The notes under the pieces: model-generated
Databases searched by the model: none
What the model saw: only the letters and a program-made list of their open reading frames with translations
Told to the model about the DNA's origin: nothing
In this document: piece by piece, positions 26,034-38,027 of the stretch
How positions within the stretch are numbered: position 1 is the first letter of the stretch
Layout of the letters: each line of letters starts with the position of its first letter
Position numbers and translations under genes: made by a program
DNA from: Vespula vulgaris
Lineage: Eukaryota > Arthropoda > Insecta > Hymenoptera > Vespidae
Assembly: GCF_905475345.1 (NCBI RefSeq)
Contig: NC_066587.1
Span: 1,557,070 to 1,621,069, forward strand
Direction of reading: 5' to 3'
Length of the DNA stretch: 64,000 bases

Positions 26034-27829
26034 TGGTGACGACGATGGTAAATTGTGATGACAATATTATGATTATGACGACGATAATGATGATAGCGAT
26101 GCCATGATCATAATAATAAATCATTATTTAGAATTATTGTACATCGATATATTATTTAATATAATCTATATAATATATACTCTATATTAATATAGAATTC
26201 TATTTGCATCGATTAAATTTTTAAAACTTTATATTTATCACTTGCCTTATAAATCCTGGCAACGAGCAAAAAACACTTATCGAAAATGAAATACAACTGC
26301 ACAGCATCATTATTAATATTTTACTCACGTCACGTGGAGAATGCCGCGTGAAACGGCACAAAGTTAAAGAGAAAATGTAACGCTTTTTTTGTTATCTAAC
26401 AAAGGAAGTTAATATCATTGCGATTAGGAAAGAAAGAAAAAAAAAAAACAAAAGAAATAGAGAACAATAACAAAATTCTTCCATTTTTACTTTTACGAAA
26501 CAGGACACACATTCCTTGTTAATATTCAAATATTGACACATGTGTATGTGTCTTTCAAACGTATCATACCTTTTCCATAATAACACAGTGGGGTAGATCA
26601 CACACGTCACGGTGCGATTAGAAAAATGACAGTGCTAAAAGGACTAGACACTACATTAGGATTAGTAAAAACGAAGACTAAATTTAAGCGAATAGTTTAA
26701 CATTTATAAAGAAATGACTTTTCCTTTTACGATTTTTTGTACTTTTTGATTAGGGTTAATCGTTTGGCCGAGCCAAATATATCGTAAATCTTTGCTCTTT
26801 ATCTGCAAATACATCATATATCATTGGTGTGTGTACCAGATATAATCTTAATCCTTAAGTAGAACTACTTTTGTTTCTTTTTAGTCCTTATCGCTTTAAA
26901 AAAGCTCTCTACTCTCAGTAACGTTAAACTGTCTTAATCATTGCGACACTACTAAAGTATAATTAATTCATTCACGCTCACAAGTTTTACATACGGAGAA
27001 AAGTACGGTTTTCAATTGGTATCACATTGCGTTAACACACCAGGAGCAACCATAGAAAGAAACACAACGTTCTACCCTGTCTCTCTCACTGAAGAAACAT
27101 GTCGTTGTATCCAGCTTCATCATTAATTAACGCAGCTCATAGTTAACTTGATTCAAAGACAGCTATACACATGAATTTTTCTTTTTGTAATACTAGTTTT
27201 AATTAATGATCACATGGTCTGTATTAGAACCATCAAACGTTTCTTTTTATACACACTCCGATGAAGAGAGAGATGGTTTTGTAAATTTGTAAACATATAT
27301 GAGATTTATGGCTATGACTTGTAGGTATATCATTATTATCGATAGGACACTACTCCAAAAAAAAGAAAAGAAAAAGAAAACGAGATATCCTTGATCCATA
27401 GTTTCGTTTTCACATAATATTCTTGAATAATTCATTGAAGTTTTTATACTATACTATGCGAAATTGTGCAAACGATAATATCACTGTAAAACCTTAATTT
27501 TGTAATTGACGATATATACTATATCACACTTATACGTAATTTCTTTTTAAAATGTCTTGATAAATCCAAGAACATCCTCAATTAACTATTGTTATAACAA
27601 AGATTAATCAAATAGAGAATCAGAAAATTTTATAGAGTAGAAAGATATCGTGAAAGGACCGTATTCGTATAACATTGTGCATGCTATTATGATATTAAGT
27701 CAAATTTTTTTCTTCAAATATTTTTATGAACTTCAGATCATATAGATCTTGCGTTATAATTCTAGAGGCATTGGTATCGAAATTATAGAAAAAGGACATT
27801 CTCGTTATTGATCAAGTGCCTGGACTTTA
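24412..27829. other. Convergent 3' flank of PDIA6 and trabid
   Basis: 3.4 kb of AT-rich sequence between two convergent stop codons. The left part is the PDIA6 3' UTR (an AATAAA is present at 25033-25038). The right part probably holds a long trabid 3' UTR. Poly-T tracts occur at about 25430-25443 and 25600-25637, and a trinucleotide block at 25890-26110. An isolated CACGTCACGTGG motif sits near 26326-26337. No coding exon is recognised. Confidence 0.6.
25890..26110. repeat. Compound (TAG)n/(TAA)n trinucleotide repeat
   Basis: Over 200 bp of TAG, TAA and GAT-type triplets, with the purest TAA run at about 25964-26031. Directly visible; it creates spurious poly-Ile/Leu frames on the other strand. 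Confidence 0.93.
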
Positions 27830-30571
27830 TTATTCGTCTTCTGTATCACCATCGCTACTATAATCTTGTAAAGCAACTGGTCTTGAAAATGGTGCATTAT
27901 TCGTTTGACTGGAAAATAAATACAATATTATTGGGTAGGTTTGAATTTTTAAACATGATATTATTCTTAAGATTCTACTTACACAAGTCTGCGATAATGA
28001 TTGAGCCATTCTTCTAACATTTGTGCAACAAGCAGTGGCCTCTTGTGTAATTTTTGCTGTGCAACGAGAATACCACCTTCCGTCCTACAAACGTCAAGCC
28101 AGTCTTTTAAAATAGACTCTTCTCGTCCAATTTCGTCTGGACTTAAGAAGTGAATCGGTAATAATTTATGCTCTCTGTCCATTAATGGCATAAATGTGGT
28201 TTGCATTTGTATTTGCAATTGTTGCAATGGACCATTCCCTCCACCGTGAGAAGAAATCGGTGGTATTCTAGATGATGCATATGGTTCTATAGGAACCAAA
28301 GCAGTAAAATGACCACGTGTATAGCCCAATGCTATAGGAGAACGAATACAAAATGAAGGTTCCCATAAAAGTGGAAGATAAACGCCTTCAAACCTTGCGT
28401 AACCTATGCGTTCGAAAAAAAATAATAAGCTCATTAGAATGTCAAAGGAGACAAGTTTTGTTTTAAAGTAATTTCTTACCTATATCCTCCCCACGAAAAC
28501 TTTTAACATATTTAACGCCATAAACAATAATAGGTCTTCTTAATATATGAGCAAGTGCAAATACATGTAATTGTTCTAGGGCACTGCCAGGTTGAGCAGC
28601 TGTTGCTAGTAAACTTTCCCAATCTTCTTGCCATTGTGTTTCTTCTAAAGTAAAATCTAACATTCTTGAAGCCTGCGATGCCTCGTACTCTCTCCATCGA
28701 GGATAAAAACTAAAATAATAATTATATTACGTAACGTATATTTATATTAATAATGGATTTTCTTAATGATAAAGAAAATTATTTGAAATATTTGTAAATG
28801 CATGTTAATAATTACTTACAATTGTCCTGCTTGTTGTAAAGAATCGGCAAGAGCTCTTCTTAAAGCATTATCCCTATCGAAAACACCCCATGTGGCTTGC
28901 ATAGCAGAGTCTAATAAACAATCTCCAGCAGATCTATTCCAAAGTGCGTGCAAACGGCTGCCTAGTCGTTCTGTAATTTCTAAGGACCAATTTAATGCAG
29001 GTGGCTCACCACCGCCTCCTTCTAGCTGTTGTTGAGCTTCTTTATCCAATAATTCCTCTAACATTTGTTCTTGCACTATACTTGGTAAATCTTCCACCTA
29101 TGTACAAATAATATTTTCTACATATGTCTTTGGTAGAACATTATTGTTTAGAAAAAAAATTATAATTTTATAATAACCTCTGCAGGCAGTGCAAATGTAG
29201 CCATATCAGTAACAAAATAACAAGAGAAAGAACCCTTGCGTAAACGAATATTATTCATTACATGCCTACGTATTTGAGCAGCCAAATCAGGTGCTACATA
29301 ACTAGGTACTCTTTTTACACCAGAACCAGAACCTTCGATTTGTGATAATAATGTAGCCAAAATATCTTCTCGTTGAAATCTATAAACAACGAAAAATGAG
29401 ATATTAATTTTATGAAATTTTATATTTGTGAAAAACAGAAAGAAACAAACCTGATTGCCAAATGTACTAAAGTGTGTCCAACATCGAAAGCACTACTTCT
29501 GTTTAATAGCAGTACTTCAGAATGCGTTAATTGACGAGCTGGATCACCACCGCTTGCTAAATATGCTTCAACAGGTGCGTTATCACCTTCAACAATACCA
29601 AGACATGCATTTAACCAGCACCAATCGGTATGACGTCTTAACTGTTTCAATCTACGTTCATAATCACAATTATTAGGAGATTGTGGTGTTGATAAACTGT
29701 CATTTCTACTATCAGTAAATCTGTGTGAACTTCTGTAAAAAGTAACACATTTTGTACTATGTCATTAATCAGATACATTTTTTTAATCATATTTGAAAGA
29801 TCTAACAAATGAAGTTAAAAGCTAAAGTAACCACCTTCTTGCAATTGCAGAATTCTCCTCTCGTTGCGTTTGATGAATATAAGGTGCGTGAGGTGGAGAA
29901 GGTAAACCACGTTGATTATGATCTCTCTCAGGACTTGGTAAAATTAAACCTACATTTGTTGCAGATCTTTCTCTTTTGTCTTTTTCTTTTGGATGAAAAC
30001 ACATAACACATTTTGTAGCTTTGGGCCAATTTTCATAAGTACATACAAGACAGGACCATTTTTCTGGATGAGCGTTAGTCTGTACATTATAGTACCTTTC
30101 AGGATGCAAATTTATTGCCGGTGGATTTACTTGAGAATTTGAGCCTAAATTAGATGGAGGATCTCCTAATCTAAGTGGTGCTAGATGCTCATGTAAATTG
30201 GAAGCTATAGAGTGTATTGATTGGTTATGTCCACCAGGTTTCTTATTACTGCATTGAACACAGCGCGAGGCATTTTGATAATTGAGATACGTACATATGC
30301 CACATGACCACATTCCTCCGGCTGGTACATTGTGACTATAGTTCTGAGAGGTTAGATTATATGGATCTGTTGGACTTATATGAGATACAGGGCCAGAAGC
30401 AACATTCGATCCTGACCTTTGTGGACTTGTATTACGTAAGCGATAAATATCTTCACCCAATAAAGGCTTGGCACCTCTACACATTGTGCATTTCAAAGAT
30501 GAAGGCCAATTCTCATACGTACAATATTCACAAGTCCATTTTGACTCTGCCTCTTCAAGTCTGTTATTCAT
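27830..30571 (-). CDS. ZRANB1: Ubiquitin thioesterase trabid (ZRANB1)
   Basis: Predicted 742 aa, an OTU-family deubiquitinase preferring K29/K33/K63 ubiquitin chains and linked to Wnt and immune signalling. Seven exons: 30571-29835, 29732-29451, 29379-29178, 29097-28820, 28709-28480, 28403-27983 and 27908-27830. Three NPL4-type zinc fingers are visible at residues 12-31, 88-107 and 172-191 (WxCxxCTYxNxxxxxxCxxC). Ankyrin-like ubiquitin-binding sequence follows (VEAYLASGGDPARQL). The OTU domain has catalytic Cys467 in AGDCLLDS and His608 in TRGHF. The tail is acidic (SSDGDTEDE), as in human ZRANB1 (708 aa). The start is the first in-frame ATG after a non-ATG open stretch. Head-to-head with NDOR1. 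Confidence 0.96.
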
Positions 30572-31732
30572 CTTCAATGAATAATTCTTGATTGGGAGAA
30601 CTCTGTACCTCTACCATACACAATGTTATCAATATTTAATTTAAATATTTTCACACAGTTTTACAACAGTATCGGTCATAATAATAAACAGAATATAAAC
30701 TTATGATATTTAGTAACATAGCAATAAACTACACTTCACAGCATATAGTATAGAATTCAACTTGCTTTGGCAGATATGGTTATCTTGTACTTTTTACATA
30801 ATAAACTTTTGGTCATGGGGCAAGCATTTTGATTGAAATTTATGGAACAAAAATTGTTGCGATGATATTGACTGTCAATATCTGAAAAAAAGAACAAAAA
30901 TAATTTCTATAAGATTTAAAATATGAAACCGTAAGATAATATCATATAGGAAGGTTAGATTTCAATACCTTAAAGTTGAAAAAAGTTTTGCATAGAGGAA
31001 TGCAATAGAAGAAATACATGATCGCTGAGCAATCGAAAGAGTAAAGTACCTGATGAAATAATGCGTCGATGTTCAAAGGATGGCTGTCAGGCATATATAA
31101 GTTCCATTGAATAGTGGTTCCAATCAGCTGGTTCTCGTAAAAAAGGATGGATGCGAGTAGAAGAAGAGAGAACGAGAAGTCTCATGCACTACCTCCAACA
31201 CTCCACTGTAAGCGCATTTAACAAAGGATAATAATAGAGGTTAAGAGAGATTCGCGCGTCGATAAACGCGAGGGCGAAAGTTGTAAACTTTTCTCCTCGC
31301 GTTCGAATCGGTGCCGTTTTCCTTTCCGCCGAAGAAGACACGATGGCCCAACACCCATCGAGCGATGACTCGAGACGAAGTAAACGAGAACAACAAAGGT
31401 CGGGGCTTGCACTCACTCACTCTTTTCAAATAAAGGAACGCTCTTCCACGCGACACCGTGGCCCACGACACTTCTTGTTCTACGAATTGGATAAATTCAT
31501 CGTGTCTTCTTTCGTTCCGACACGAAAAGCTGTGGACTTCGTCGAGAAAGTAGGTTTTGACAGTCATCCGCAAACAGACATCAGTGCTGCCAACACGGTT
31601 TCGCTCGGCTTTGCCAGCATAATATGTGCATACAACGAAGAAACGACGTTCCGCTCTGTTACGTCACGGATACGATACAGCGAATACGCAAAAACCGATG
31701 ATCTTTCTAACCTCATCTTTCTTATTCTCCCT

Positions 31733-31757
31733 CTCTCTCTCTCTCTTTCTCTTTATC

Positions 31758-31798
<41 letters not shown>

Positions 31799-31799
31799 G
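31733..31799. repeat. Compound (CT)n(TATC)n microsatellite
   Basis: A CT dinucleotide run passes directly into about ten TATC tetramers. Directly visible. Confidence 0.93.
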
Positions 31800-32388
31800 T
31801 ATCTCTCTTTTCTTTATCAATCTATCTATTCGTTTATACGTAAAATATAATTATGTAAATATATCGATCTTATCTACCTTCTTTCTCTCGCTCCTTATCA
31901 TTTTTTATCATTTTTCGCAGGTTCTTCTTGACCTTTGCAATCCTCGTACACAATTCACTACATATACGTCCTTGAAACTAATATTTCGTATTTTAGATCG
32001 TCCGTTGGTAAACAGCGTTGAGAAGTAAGAGAGAAAGATAGAGAGGATAGAAAAAAGAAAGAAAAAAAAAAGAAAGTGAGAAAGACGCGCGAAATTTGCC
32101 AACTCCTCTCCCCCTCTCCTTCTATCCCACCGACGATGTCGAACGATTCGTTCATGCGACGAACACGCGAAGAATATTTTTTATTTATAAATACTTCAGG
32201 CCACGTGCCAAAAAGCAGGATTCTCAGCCTAAACGTTTATCCTTGACATTTAATCGAGTCAAAAATTCATGTTTATTAGTTGGATGATATAAATTCATTT
32301 TATTTGTCAAATAAAAAGCATCTATCTCTCTGTATAGTCGAACAAATCCATATCAAACATCTGAACCCATCTTCAGCTGAATGAATAG

Positions 32389-32396
32389 TGACGTCA
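32389..32396. promoter_or_regulatory. CRE/ATF palindrome TGACGTCA upstream of NDOR1
   Basis: A perfect 8-base CREB/ATF site followed by TAA, 118 bp upstream of the NDOR1 start codon. A PvuII-type CAGCTG E-box lies 8 bp further downstream. Confidence 0.5.
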
Positions 32397-32513
32397 TAAA
32401 TTATCAGCTGTCTAAGAAAGACCACGTCGGGATTTGTTGAGTGTCGTATCAGCTTGTTGGCAGGTACAAAATCGAAGACTCTTTTTTCGTTGTTGGCATA
32501 ACAACTTTACACA

Positions 32514-34519
32514 ATGGATTTTAGCATAACTATATTGTATGCTAGCGAAACCGGAACTGCTCAAGATGTGGCCGAACAAATCTGGAAAAGTGCCAAAAGG
32601 TTTTGTTGTCTTTCTTGGGTAATCTACTTTTTGTAAAAAGAAAAAAAAAAAGAGGATTTATTTAATAACAAGATGATTATGTCGATATTTCATTCCACGT
32701 TACAAGGCAGGAATATTCGTTTAGAATTTTCGTTTTAATTTCAGGAAAGGATTGAACAGCATAGTATCTGCGTTAGATGATTATGATTTAGATAATTTTG
32801 ATTCTGAACATTTAATGGTTTTCGTTGTTGCGACAACAGGACAAGGGGATCCTCCTGATAATATGAAACAATTTTGGAGATTTTTATTACGCAAAAGTCT
32901 TCCTCCTTCTATGCTTGATAATATTAGATATGGTGTAATCGGTCTTGGTGATAGTTCGTATAAAAAATTTAATTTTGCTGCGAAAAAGCTTAATAAAAGG
33001 CTAGCACAACTCGGCGGAATACAATTGTTGCCAATAGGTTTAGCCGACGATCAACATGATTTAGGTATAGATGCTGTTGTTAGTCCTTGGGTACAGGAAT
33101 TGTGGGAAAAAATTATATTTATATATAATATCCCTGATCTAAATATATCTAATAATATTGAAAGAATAATTGAAAGATATAAAATTTCTATACTTGATGA
33201 TAGTAAACAAAGGTCATCGACAGAAATAGCTTATTATTTAGAGACTGATATTTATACACAAGAAATGAATATAAAAGATGAAATGAAAATAGGTGTTATA
33301 ATTGAAAATAGAAGAACTACTGCCGAAGATCATTTTCAAGATGTTAGATTAATTAAAATTCAAAGAGAAGATATTATATATGAACCAGGAGATATCATTT
33401 ATGTAAGACCGAAGAATTCTCTGAAACAAATCGAGAAATTTTTTAATGTGTTGAATGATAATAACGTTCTACTTTGTCCTGATATGATTATTCAGGTGTC
33501 TGAAAGACAAATAAAAGTACCGTACGTTTTAAAGCAAACTTTAACTCTAGGAGAAATTGTAGCACAGTATTGGGATTTGAATTACAAACCACGAAGATCT
33601 ACATTCGAAATATTATATCAAATTAGTGAAAATGAGTTGGAAAAAGAAAAACTTCACGAATTTACAATGCCTGGTGGTCAAGAAGAATTATATGATTATG
33701 TAAATAGACCACGAAGAAATATCATAGAAGTTTTAGCAGACTTCCCACATACCACAAGTAAATTAAATATACAAATATTATTTGAAATCATGTCACCAAT
33801 AAAGCCACGTGCTTTCAGTATCGCATCGAGCGCGATAAATACAAAAAATGAAATTCACATGTTAGTTGCTGTTGTCAATTATAAAACAAAACTATTCGAG
33901 CGTAGATTAGGTCTATGTTCCAACTGGCTAGCAAATTTAAAAGTTAAAAGTAAAATCATTTTTTGGATACGTAAAGGAACTTTTATATTTCCGTCCAATG
34001 TGCCAAAAATTCTCATTGGACCTGGTACAGGCATTGCACCATTCAGATCGTTACTTTTAGAGAAAGCTGCTATGAAACAAGATCTTACCACGTGCTTATT
34101 ATTTTTTGGATGTAGATATAAAGACAAAGATTATCATTGTAAAGAAGATTTCATTAATTTAACAAGCGCAACTGGTCTGAAATTATTTTGTGCATTTTCT
34201 AGAGATCAAGAGCATAAGATGTAAGCACGCGCATATTATTACGTATGAAAATAACTACAAAACACATTTTATTATTTTTTATTCGTATTTCAGATATGTA
34301 CAACACATTATACGTGAAAATAATTTTTTATGTTGGGAATTTCTTCAAAATGGCGCCAATATTTATTTGGCGGGCAGTTCGAAAGATATGCCGAATAACG
34401 TTCGTGACGAATTTATCGACTTAGTAAAAGAGAATGGAAAATTAACGTACGAGCAAGCTGTTAATTTTATAGAACAATTAGAAAAAAATAATCGTTATCA
34501 AAGTGAAACTTGGTCTTAA
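32514..34519 (+). CDS. NDOR1: NADPH-dependent diflavin oxidoreductase 1
   Basis: Predicted 595 aa (human 597). NDOR1/Tah18 passes electrons from NADPH through FAD and FMN to CIAPIN1/Dre2 in cytosolic Fe-S cluster assembly. Three exons: 32514-32599, 32745-34220 and 34294-34519. The flavodoxin domain has ITILYASETGTAQ and VVATTGQGDPPDN. The FAD-binding region shows RAFSIASS and the NADPH-binding region GPGTGIAPFRSLL. The C-terminus (QSETWS) ends with the aromatic residue-plus-Ser typical of the family. The large central exon is intron-free, unlike neighbouring genes. An AATAAA at 34526-34531 follows the stop by a few bases, so the 3' UTR may be very short. Confidence 0.96.
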
Positions 34520-35163
34520 TCGATAAATAAAAATGAATATGCATGAATGATTACAAAGGTATAAATAATGATATAATCCAGTATGACAAAAACTAACAAT
34601 CACACATCTAAATTTATTTATCACGTTTGAATATATTTATATTCTAATTTTCAAATTTGTACGTAATTATAATGCCGTTATCGAAATGAACTTTTCGAAA
34701 TACGGTCCTGAATATATGGTGCACTCGATCAGCTCGCCATCTAATGGAAAAATCTAATATGATGCGTAGGCGTGGAATGAATTTAGAATCCTACTAGAAT
34801 TTAACCTTTAAAAATTAGATAGGAAAATGATTTATCTCGCGTTTCAGCGTCGTTTACTACATTGTATTCTAATCTCTTAGATTTGTGTTTGTACATTAGA
34901 ATTATCTTAAAGTTTTAAGGACTAAAAGTAAGTAAAGTTTCTAGTTTTAAAATCAACACGAAGGAATTCGATGAATGTACGCATTGAGTCGCACATGGCG
35001 TTGAAATAGAACTGTACAATTTTCTATAAAAAGTTTTATTTACGAAGACCACGTCGTGTTTGTTAAAAATTCAACGATATATTATTTATCTATCGATCAT
35101 TATTTGAGATGCATTGCGTGTCTACTTTTTAAATCAATTTAAGTTTGAAATCATACCAAAAAA
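34520..35163. other. Spacer between NDOR1 and the nucleoside transporter
   Basis: 644 bp holding the NDOR1 poly(A) signal and the promoter/5' UTR of the next gene. No motif beyond AT-rich sequence stands out. Confidence 0.5.
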
Positions 35164-38027
35164 ATGGCGGGTAGTTATACGAAGAAAGAAATTGGCGCGG
35201 GTCCAGAAGAACAAACTCTTTTAAAAGATTCAAGCGGAATACGAATCGTCCCTGCGAAAGGTATGTCATACTTTTTATCAAAGAAAAAATTCTTCTATTG
35301 CATGATCACAATGTTCATCATTTTATCTTTGTAACTTAAAAGGTAACTTAAAAGGTATAACATAAAAGGAGTTACTCTCTCTCTTCCAAGAATCATGTTC
35401 TTTTTTATTTACTTTTATAAGGGCAGAGTTACTTGAACCGGTTTGGTACGGATCTTCAATTAAGTTCCAACACAGTCTGCTTGCAAGTCTTTTTCAGTGG
35501 ATATTTTATCCAGAATACTTTTGGGGTGCGCTTTATTATTTGTTAGATTATATAGAAGTAGAACAAATAAGCATGTATTTTTTTTTAAATAAACTTGTAC
35601 TGTTATTGCATTGAATTTGGTCAAAGTCTACTGTGATAAGGTATAATAATTCGTTAATACAAGCAAATAATTTTTCTTCAATGTATCAGTGCAAAGTTTA
35701 ATAAAAATTTATTCTATTTAATCGGTCAATTATTTTTTTTGGTTTTGTTATTAACAATATTTTAATGACATTAAGTTTGAAGATTAAATTGCATAAATGA
35801 AGTGTGTTAAAAATTATAATTAATTTTTTTTATATAGTACAATTTGGAGTGTTTATATATTATCAGATTGGTAAAATATTTATTATTGTTTTATCGAGAG
35901 AAAAGCTTATAGAAATAATTAATTTGCTTTTGTAGGCAGTGAACCTGTACGCCTTTCACCAGGTTGGGAAGGAACTGGAAGACCTGATGACGAATTAAAC
36001 TTTAAAGGTGTAACAATGGATCAAGCTGATTTAGAAATAAATCCTCCACGCGACAGGTACATTTATAGTGTAAGTTAAAATATTTGATATGTACAAAAAT
36101 AATACAAATATTTTACTTGAAATTTTTTAGATTAAATTTAGTATTTTCGATACTAGTACTTCATGGAATTGGTGTTCTAATGCCATGGAATATGTTTATA
36201 ACAGCAAAAGATGTAAGGATTATTTATTTGAGTATTTTTTTTCTTTTTTTTTTTTTTTATTATTATCATAAGTTTATTTCATGATTTATTTATCTGAGCA
36301 AAATTTTTTATTTTTACAGTATTTTGTCAATTATAAGTTATCCAAAGAATACATAGAAATTGAGTCTAATTATTCAACAAATTTTTTGTCATATCTGGGA
36401 TTTGCCTCACAAATCCCAAACTTGTTATTTAATTGGTTAAATATATTTATAAAAATCAGGTATGTATATTCTGATTTTTCTGATATTCACTTTATATAAG
36501 AAAAAAAAAAAAATGTGTATTGTGAGAAAATATTAATTTGTATGATTACTTTTATCTTATCTTTAGAGGAAATTTAACAACACGTATAGCATGGGGCATC
36601 TTTGTACAAATTCTAATATTTTTATTTACCGTTGTATTGGCGATGATGGACACTTCTCAATGGCCTGGAATTTTTTTCTGGATCACTATGATTTCTGTTA
36701 TAATACTAAACAGTAAGATCTCTTTTTTACAACAGATCTAATTATATATTAATAATTACTCAAAAATAAGGACATTTATATAATAAATTTCTGCAGTCGC
36801 TAATGGCATTTATCAAAATTCGGTATTTGGAATGGCTGCAAAACTTCCTGGTAAATATACAGGAGCTGTTATTTTGGGCTCGGTAATTATAAATATTATA
36901 ATATCTATTTTATATTAAAGGAATACTTAACAAATAAATGTTATCTTTATCGCAATTAATTTTTACAGAATATAAGTGGAACATTCACAGCTGTCATTAA
37001 TCTTATTTCTCAAATTATGGCACCAAATGCACGGACTGCTGCTATCTATTACTTTATAACAGCTTTATTTATTCTTCTAGCCTGTTTTGACACTTATTTT
37101 GCTCTTCCATTAAATGTAAGAATTTTTATGTCTTATAGATCTATTTCTAATGAAAAAAAAACAAAAAAACAAAAAAACAAAAAGAACATATTATTAACTT
37201 TGTCATTATTTTGAAGAGATTTTATAGATATCACGAATTACTTCACCAAAAAGAGTTAAATAAGAGACAACTGGAAAATAGTACAAGAGGAAAGAAAGAA
37301 GAGCTACCTTATTGGAAAATAGTTTCACAGTGTTCTTCTCAGCTTTTTAACATATTTATTGTCTTTTTCGTTACTCTTGCTTTATTCCCCTCTGTTCAAT
37401 CTGATATAAAACGTTCGAGTGCAGAGTTCATAATTCCACTTGATTTTTATGTTAGCATTATGTGTTTTCTGACTTTCAACGTTACTGCTATGATTGGTAG
37501 TTCCATTGCATCTATGGTTCAATGGGTATATAAATATTTTATTGCTTATTATATCTTGCTGCTATCGACATTTGAGACTTAAAAATGTTTCTTTTCTTTT
37601 CTTGTTTCATTTAGCCCAGTGAAAAGTATCTGGTGATTCCGAATGTTTTACGGATATTCTATATACCATTGTTTCTTTTCTGTAATTATTATCCAGCAGA
37701 AACAAAAAGATATTTGCCAGTGTTTATTAACAATGATTGGGCATATTTGATTATTGGCATTACAATGGGTGTTTCTCATGGTTATCTTTCTTCAATCTCA
37801 ATGATGTATTGCCCTAGGTAAGAGAACATATTTCTAAAATGAAGCAATTTAATTGCAATAATCGTTTATTATAAATTACGTTCTTTTTTTGTTTCATTTT
37901 TAGAATGGTAGAACCACAATACGCATCGATAGCTGGTATGTTTGGCGCAGCTTCACTTGTCACTGGCATTTTTAGTGGAATTTTATTTTCTTTTGTTATG
38001 CCAGTTATTATATCTTGGGGATATTGA
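35164..38027 (+). CDS. Ent1: Equilibrative nucleoside transporter (SLC29 family)
   Basis: Predicted 484-aa facilitative nucleoside transporter with about 11 membrane segments. Ten exons: 35164-35260, 35936-36056, 36131-36212, 36320-36459, 36567-36712, 36797-36882, 36969-37115, 37217-37525, 37615-37817 and 37904-38027. TM1 carries the family signature LMPWNMFITAKDYF. A GFASQIPNLL segment, NGIYQNSVFGMAAKLPGKYT and a final SHGYLSSISMMYCPR also match SLC29 proteins. A cytosolic loop (ELNKRQLENSTRGKKEE) lies between the two bundles. Human ENT1 is 456 aa. Assignment to Ent1 rather than another paralogue is probable only. The start codon sits in AAAATGGCGGG, a TISU/YY1-like context. Intron 1 is unusually long for the region (675 bp). 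Confidence 0.92.

Larger units (their letters stand above)
30572..32513. promoter_or_regulatory. Divergent intergenic region trabid-NDOR1
   Basis: 1.9 kb between two start codons. A GC-richer zone at about 31130-31700 probably includes promoter and non-coding leader exon sequence. A TATATAAG lies at 31094-31101. A CT/TATC microsatellite occupies 31733-31799. A CRE palindrome lies at 32389-32396, 118 bp before NDOR1. An open frame of 166 codons on the plus strand at 31343-31843 matches nothing I know and runs into the repeat, so it is treated as non-coding. Confidence 0.5.

Noticed and set aside
31285..31315. tRNA T-arm-like GTTCGAATC
   Set aside because: No acceptor stem, D-arm or anticodon arm could be built around it.
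31343..31843. 166-codon open frame between trabid and NDOR1
   Set aside because: No recognisable domain, overlaps another long frame on the opposite strand, ends in CT/TATC repeats, and lies where promoter/leader sequence is expected.
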